17,672 bases of DNA from JBBRHH01 sp038222915 (GTDB taxonomy: Bacteria; Planctomycetota; Phycisphaerae; Tepidisphaerales; Tepidisphaeraceae). Location: the NCBI GenBank assembly GCA_038222915.1, contig JBBRHH010000051.1:1-17672 (forward strand), given 5' to 3'. Below, piece after piece: positions 13,272-17,672 of the stretch. The translations under genes and the position numbers were made by a program. A model generated the notes under the pieces. It worked only from the letters and a program-made list of their open reading frames with translations. It was not told the origin of the DNA and did not search any database. The number at the start of each line of letters is the position of its first letter. Within the stretch, counting starts at the first letter, position 1.

Positions 13272-16200
13272 ATGAGAATCGGGCGCTGGGACATTTTCCG
13301 CTATGCCGTTGCGATGCTCATCGTGGCGGCGGTTGGCGCGATCAAGGCCTCGCCTGCGCCGCCTGCGGAGCTTCCGGCGGCCGCGACACGTGCGATTGAT
13401 TTCGCAAAGGATGTCGAGCCGATCCTCGCCACGTCTTGTTATTCGTGTCATGGGGAGAAGAAGCAGAAGGGCGGATTGCGGCTGGATTCGAAGTCGGCGG
13501 CGATGCAGGGCGGGGACAATGGGCCGCCCATTCTGGAGGGCAATGGTGCGGGGAGTATGCTGATTAAGTTTGTGACGGGGCTGGATCCGGACAACATCAT
13601 GCCGGCAAAGGGGGATCGATTATCTGCAGAGCAGATTGGCGTTTTGCGGGCGTGGGTGGATCAAGGGGCGCGCTGGCCGGTGGCGGCGGGGGCGGTTGTG
13701 GTGAAGGACAAGGCGGATCACTGGGCCTTTAAGCCGATTGCGAATCCGGCGCTGCCGGCGGTGCACAATTTGGCGTGGGTGCGGAATCCGATCGATCAGT
13801 TTGTATTGGCGAAACTGGAAGAGAAGGGGATGACGCCGGCGCAGCCAGCCGACAAGCGGACGTTGCTGCGGCGGATTTGTTTTGATTTGACAGGATTGCC
13901 GCCGACGCCCGAGCAGCTTCAGGCATTTCTGGCGGATCAGTCGCCAGTTGCTTATGAGCGGGTGGTGGACCAGTTGCTTGCTTCGCCGCGGTATGGCGAG
14001 CGCTGGGCACGGCACTGGATGGACGTTGTCCATTATGCGGAGAGTCATGGGAACGATCAGGACCGGGAGCGAAAAAATGCCTGGCCATATCGGGATTATC
14101 TGATTCAGGCTTTTAATAGTGATAAGCCGTACGGGCGGTTTATCGAGGAACAGTTGGCGGGGGATGCGCTGTTTCCGGACGATTCGCAGGCGACGGTGGC
14201 GACGGGATTTATTGCGGCTGGGCCGTGGGATGAAAGTTCGCAGCTTGATGTGCTGGATGACACGGTTGATAAGCGGTCGGCGCAGAACCTGGATCGCGAT
14301 GACATGGTGGCGACGACGGCTTCGACGTTTATCAGCGCGACGGTGCACTGTGCTCGATGTCACGATCACAAGTTCGATCCGTTTTCGCAGGCGGAGTATT
14401 ACGGGCTACAGTCGGTGTTCGCGGGCGTGGATCGGGCCGAGCGCGATTACGATGCTGATCCGCAGGTGCATGCGAAGCGGGCGGCGCTGAAGCGGCAGAA
14501 GCAGGGGTTGCAGAACGGGCAGTATGTGGGCGGGGGTGATCCGCTGGATCCGAAGGTTCAGGCGGAGGTGGTGGCGTGGGAGCAGACGCTCGCGAAGCCT
14601 TCGGGGATCTGGACGGTTTTGGATCCGACGGCATTTTCTTCTTCGGGTGGCGCGACTTTGACGAAGCGCGATGACCTTTCGATCGCGGCGGCGGGGGCTC
14701 GGCCTGACGTGGACACGTATACGGTGAACGCCGCGACTGACCTGAAAGGGATCACGGCGGTGCGGCTGGAATTGCTTTGTGATGAAAGCCTTCCGCACAA
14801 GGGGCCGGGACGTCAGGACAATGGGAATCTGCACGTTAACGAGTTTTCGGTGAAGGCGATTGCACGAAATGCGACGACTGCGCCGGCGGTATTGGAGATC
14901 GCCCGCGCGAAGGCGGATTTTGATCAGGCAATGTGGACGATTGCGATGGCGATCGATCACAACCCGGCCACGGCCTGGGGTATTTATCCGCAGGTGGGGA
15001 AGCCGCATGTGGGCGTGTTTGAGCTCAAGAAGGCGCTGAGTGTCGAGGGCGGGGTGATGCTTACGTTTTCGATTGAGCAGACGCATGGCGACGGGCATTT
15101 GATTGGTCGGTTTCGGCTGTCGGTGACGAACGCGGCGCTGCCGTTGCCGGTGGAGAAGGAACTGCTGGACGCGAACGTTGTGAAGATCCTGGCGACGCCG
15201 GTGGCTCAGCGGACGGATGCGCAGAAGGCGGAGTTGGGGAAAATGTTTTTGCTGGGGCGCATTGATGCGGAGTTGAAGGCGCTGACGCCGCCGCAGAAGG
15301 TTTATGCGGCCGCGAGTGATTTTCCGGTGCAGACGCACTTTATGCCGCCGAAGGGGCCGCGGCCGGTGTTTGTGCTGAAGCGCGGGGATATCAGCAAGCC
15401 GATGGAGCCGGCGACGCCGGGTGGGTTGGCGTGCGTTGCGGGGCTGGAGGCGAGGTTCAAGATTGCCAATCCCGGTGATGAGACGAATCGGCGGGTGGCG
15501 CTGGCGAAGTGGGTGTCTGATCCGAAGAACTGCCTGACTTGGCGGTCGATCGTGAATCGGGTGTGGCACTATCATTTTGGAAAAGGGATTGTGGCGACGC
15601 CCAATGATTTCGGGCACATGGGAACACCGCCGACGCATCCGGAGCTGCTGGACTGGCTGGCGGCGTGGTTTTTGGAGCATGGCGGGTCGATCAAGCAGCT
15701 TCACCGGTTGATCGTGACGAGCAATGCTTATCAGCAGTCTTCGCGGAGCAACGCGGAGTTTGCCAAGATCGATTCTGGGAATCAGTTTCTGTGGCGGATG
15801 AACCGTAGCCGGTTGGACGCGGAATGCGTGCGCGACTCGATCCTGCAGATGACTGGCCTGATGGATAGCAGGATGGGCGGGCCTTCGGTGAAGCAGTTTA
15901 TTGAGAAGCCGGGGATTCATGTGACGAAGGTGGCGGACTATGACGGGTTTGATATCGATAGTCCGGACTCGCGGCGGTTGAGTGTTTACCGGTTCATTTT
16001 TCGGACGGTGCCCGATCCGTTTATGGATGCGATGGATTGTCCGGATGCGTCGCAGTTGACGCCGGTGCGGAATACTTCGGTGACGGCGCTGCAGGCGATG
16101 GCGATGTGGAACGACCGGTTTGTGGTGCGGTACAGCGAGCATCTGGCGGAGCGGCTTGCCAGGGAACAGAAAGACATGGCGGCGCAGGTTGTGGCGCTTT

Positions 16201-16331
16201 ATGAGCTGTGTCTTGGGAGGCCGCCGGTGGCGCGGGAGGCGGAGGCGATTTCGGCCTATGTGGCGAAATATGGGATGGCGAACGCGTGCCGGGTGATGCT
16301 GAACAGCAATGAGTTTTTGTTTGTGAACTGA
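13272..16331 (+). CDS. PSCyt1/DUF1549 (PSCyt2)/DUF1553 (PSD1) domain protein
   Basis: Large exported protein of 1019 residues typical of Planctomycetota. A signal sequence (about 1-30) precedes a planctomycete cytochrome C domain with haem motif CYSCH at 56-60 and a likely axial Met110 in NIMPAKGDRLS. The PSCyt2/DUF1549 domain follows (about 165-390), with LLRRICFDLTGLPPTPEQL, YGERWARHWMDVVHYAES and a second CxxCH, CARCHDHKFDPF, at 360-371. A middle region (about 440-640) looks like a beta-rich binding module (SGIWTVLDP, LHVNEFSVKA, NPATAWGIYP). PSD1/DUF1553 fills the C-terminus (about 730-1000), with SIVNRVWHYHFGKGIV and LIVTSNAYQQSS. The function of the family is unproven; a role with complex polysaccharides has been suggested. 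The DUF1501 gene follows after seven bases, the usual pairing. Confidence 0.95.
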   Translation: MRIGRWDIFRYAVAMLIVAAVGAIKASPAPPAELPAAATRAIDFAKDVEPILATSCYSCHGEKKQKGGLRLDSKSAAMQGGDNGPPILEGNGAGSMLIKFVTGLDPDNIMPAKGDRLSAEQIGVLRAWVDQGARWPVAAGAVVVKDKADHWAFKPIANPALPAVHNLAWVRNPIDQFVLAKLEEKGMTPAQPADKRTLLRRICFDLTGLPPTPEQLQAFLADQSPVAYERVVDQLLASPRYGERWARHWMDVVHYAESHGNDQDRERKNAWPYRDYLIQAFNSDKPYGRFIEEQLAGDALFPDDSQATVATGFIAAGPWDESSQLDVLDDTVDKRSAQNLDRDDMVATTASTFISATVHCARCHDHKFDPFSQAEYYGLQSVFAGVDRAERDYDADPQVHAKRAALKRQKQGLQNGQYVGGGDPLDPKVQAEVVAWEQTLAKPSGIWTVLDPTAFSSSGGATLTKRDDLSIAAAGARPDVDTYTVNAATDLKGITAVRLELLCDESLPHKGPGRQDNGNLHVNEFSVKAIARNATTAPAVLEIARAKADFDQAMWTIAMAIDHNPATAWGIYPQVGKPHVGVFELKKALSVEGGVMLTFSIEQTHGDGHLIGRFRLSVTNAALPLPVEKELLDANVVKILATPVAQRTDAQKAELGKMFLLGRIDAELKALTPPQKVYAAASDFPVQTHFMPPKGPRPVFVLKRGDISKPMEPATPGGLACVAGLEARFKIANPGDETNRRVALAKWVSDPKNCLTWRSIVNRVWHYHFGKGIVATPNDFGHMGTPPTHPELLDWLAAWFLEHGGSIKQLHRLIVTSNAYQQSSRSNAEFAKIDSGNQFLWRMNRSRLDAECVRDSILQMTGLMDSRMGGPSVKQFIEKPGIHVTKVADYDGFDIDSPDSRRLSVYRFIFRTVPDPFMDAMDCPDASQLTPVRNTSVTALQAMAMWNDRFVVRYSEHLAERLAREQKDMAAQVVALYELCLGRPPVAREAEAISAYVAKYGMANACRVMLNSNEFLFVN

Positions 16332-16338
16332 GGTTGTT

Positions 16339-17672
16339 ATGGCGTGCAGGGATTTTCAATCTGCATCTTCGCGGCCGCTGGCCGGCGGGCTGGATCGGCG
16401 TGAATTTTTGTGGCGATTTGGCGGCGGGCTTGGCGGCGTGGCGCTGGCCTGGATGCTGGGGGATCAATCGCTGCTGGCGGATGTGCTGGCCAAGCCCCGC
16501 GCGGAATTTAATGGCGGCCTGCATCACAAGGCGAAGGCGAAGCGGATCATTCAACTGTTTATGAACGGCGGGGCGAGCCAGTGCGATACTTATGATTACA
16601 AGCCGGAGTTGATCAAGCGGCATGGGCAGAAGTTTGATCCGGGCTCGCATGTGGAGGCGGCCACCAGCGCGCCGGGCGCTGTGATGAAGAGTCCGTTTGA
16701 GTTCAAGCAATATGGGCAGAGCGGCCGGTGGGTGAGCAGTGTTTTTCCGAACATGGCGAAGAAGGTGGACGAGGTTGCGTTTTTGATGTCGATGGCTTCG
16801 AAGACGAACGTGCACGGGCCGGGGAGCTACATGATGAACACCGGGTTTGTGCTGCCTGGTTTTCCGTGCATGGGGTCGTGGATCAGTTATGGCTTGGGGA
16901 GCTTGAGCGATAACTTGCCGTCGTTCGTGGTGATGCCGGATCCGCGCGGGTTGCCTTACAACAATATGGGGAATTTTTCTTCGGGCTTTTTGCCGGCGGC
17001 GCATGCGGGGACGGTGATCAAGCCGACTTCGCCTATTCCCATTGCGGATCTGTTTGCTCCCAAGGATGCGAAGTACATCACGAAGGAGAGTGAGGCCGAC
17101 GGGTTGAAATTGCTCAACCAGTTGAATCGCGCGCATGCACAGGAGAATGAGGGGGATTCGCGGCTGGAGGCGCGGATCACTTCTTATGAACTGGCGGCCA
17201 AGATGCAGTTGAGCGCGCCGGATGTGCTGGATATTTCCGGGGAGTCGGCCGGGACGCGGGCGATGTATGGGATGGATGAGAAGGTGTCGCAGGAATTTGG
17301 GCAGCGGTGTTTGATTGCCCGGCGGATGATGGAGCGGGGGGTGCGGTTTGTGCAGCTCTGGAGCGGCGCGGGGGGGAATGCGAACAACTGGGATAACCAT
17401 ACGGATATCGCGAAGGAACTGCCGCCGATTGCCGGGGCTACGGACAAGCCGATTGCGGGGTTGCTGGAGGACTTGAAGCAGCGGGGGATGCTGGAGGATA
17501 CGCTGGTGATCTGGTCCAGCGAGTTTGGGCGGATGCCGTTCAGCCAGGGGAGTGTTGGCCGGGATCACAATGGGGGGACGTTTGTGAACTGGCGGGCTGG
17601 GGCTGGGGTGAAGGGTGGGGTGGCCGTGGGGCAGAGTGATGAATGGTCTTGGAAGGCGCAGACGCCTACCTA
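16339..17672 (+). CDS. DUF1501 family Tat-exported protein (3' partial)
   Basis: The frame is open from the ATG at 16339 to the window end, about 444 codons, so the C-terminus is missing. The N-terminus has a twin-arginine signal: LDRREFLWRFGGGLGGVALA, with Arg20 and Arg21, for export in a folded state. Family hallmarks follow in order: FMNGGASQCDTYDYKPELIK near residue 74, KTNVHGPGSYMMNTGF, CLIARRMMERGVRFVQLWSG, NNWDNH, and VIWSSEFGRMPFSQGSVGRDHN. DUF1501 proteins are placed in the alkaline phosphatase/sulfatase-like fold superfamily, but their substrates are unknown. A GAGG ribosome binding site precedes the start, and the PSD1 gene stops seven bases upstream. The pair is expected to act together outside the cytoplasm. 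In this gene GRM replaces the more common GRT after EF. Confidence 0.93.
   Translation, partial: MACRDFQSASSRPLAGGLDRREFLWRFGGGLGGVALAWMLGDQSLLADVLAKPRAEFNGGLHHKAKAKRIIQLFMNGGASQCDTYDYKPELIKRHGQKFDPGSHVEAATSAPGAVMKSPFEFKQYGQSGRWVSSVFPNMAKKVDEVAFLMSMASKTNVHGPGSYMMNTGFVLPGFPCMGSWISYGLGSLSDNLPSFVVMPDPRGLPYNNMGNFSSGFLPAAHAGTVIKPTSPIPIADLFAPKDAKYITKESEADGLKLLNQLNRAHAQENEGDSRLEARITSYELAAKMQLSAPDVLDISGESAGTRAMYGMDEKVSQEFGQRCLIARRMMERGVRFVQLWSGAGGNANNWDNHTDIAKELPPIAGATDKPIAGLLEDLKQRGMLEDTLVIWSSEFGRMPFSQGSVGRDHNGGTFVNWRAGAGVKGGVAVGQSDEWSWKAQTPT

Noticed and set aside
12204..13451. 415-residue minus-strand frame opposite the propeller gene
   Set aside because: Arg/His/Pro-rich composition typical of an antisense shadow of a high-GC gene; the plus strand encodes clear propeller repeats.
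14406..16142. 578-residue minus-strand frame opposite the PSD1 gene
   Set aside because: Its composition is almost entirely Arg, His, Pro, Leu and Gln, and it lies opposite conserved DUF1553 motifs.
16021..17568. 515-residue minus-strand frame opposite the DUF1501 gene
   Set aside because: Shadow frame; the plus strand reads through to the window end with all DUF1501 hallmarks.

Overview
This high-GC bacterial window most likely comes from a member of the Planctomycetota. The main reason is the linked pair at its right end: a PSCyt1/DUF1549/DUF1553 secreted cytochrome-like protein followed by a Tat-exported DUF1501 protein. That pair is greatly expanded in Planctomycetota and also occurs in Verrucomicrobiota. 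A class such as Phycisphaerae is a guess.

Layout. Positions 1-217 hold the 3' end of an unrecognised gene, closed by a clear Rho-independent terminator. A MATE efflux transporter (324-1727, +) converges on a lone complex I subunit gene of the nuoB type (1731-2270, -), which has Tyr in place of one of the tandem Cys that bind cluster N2. Positions 2351-7893 (-) form one tightly packed efflux operon read right to left: a MarR regulator, a MacA-like membrane fusion protein, a LolD/MacB-type ATPase, a MacB-type permease and an OprM/NodT-type outer-membrane lipoprotein. Two of its junctions overlap (ATGA, and an 8-base overlap), which suggests translational coupling. Next come an exported Cu/Zn superoxide dismutase (8088-8702, +), a YcaQ-family DNA glycosylase (8709-9929, -), an OmpR-type response regulator without a sensor kinase (10205-10882, -) and a single Flp-type pilin (10964-11134, -).

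The right third (11523-17672, +) reads as one transcription unit: an IclR regulator, a secreted repeat beta-propeller protein, the 1019-residue PSCyt1/PSCyt2/PSD1 protein, and the DUF1501 protein, which runs off the window. Gaps between these genes are 7-27 bases. A good promoter with an extended -10 lies just upstream. Two tandem TTCC-N6-GGAA palindromes, 18 bases apart, cover the end of the -10 and the IclR start codon. This suggests an autoregulated, effector-controlled module of exported proteins of unknown substrate.

No tRNA, rRNA, CRISPR array or insertion sequence was seen. Most genes belong to known families. The points most worth checking are the Cys-to-Tyr change in NuoB, the IclR-controlled PSD1/DUF1501 module with its operator, and the isolated Flp pilin with a structured leader.
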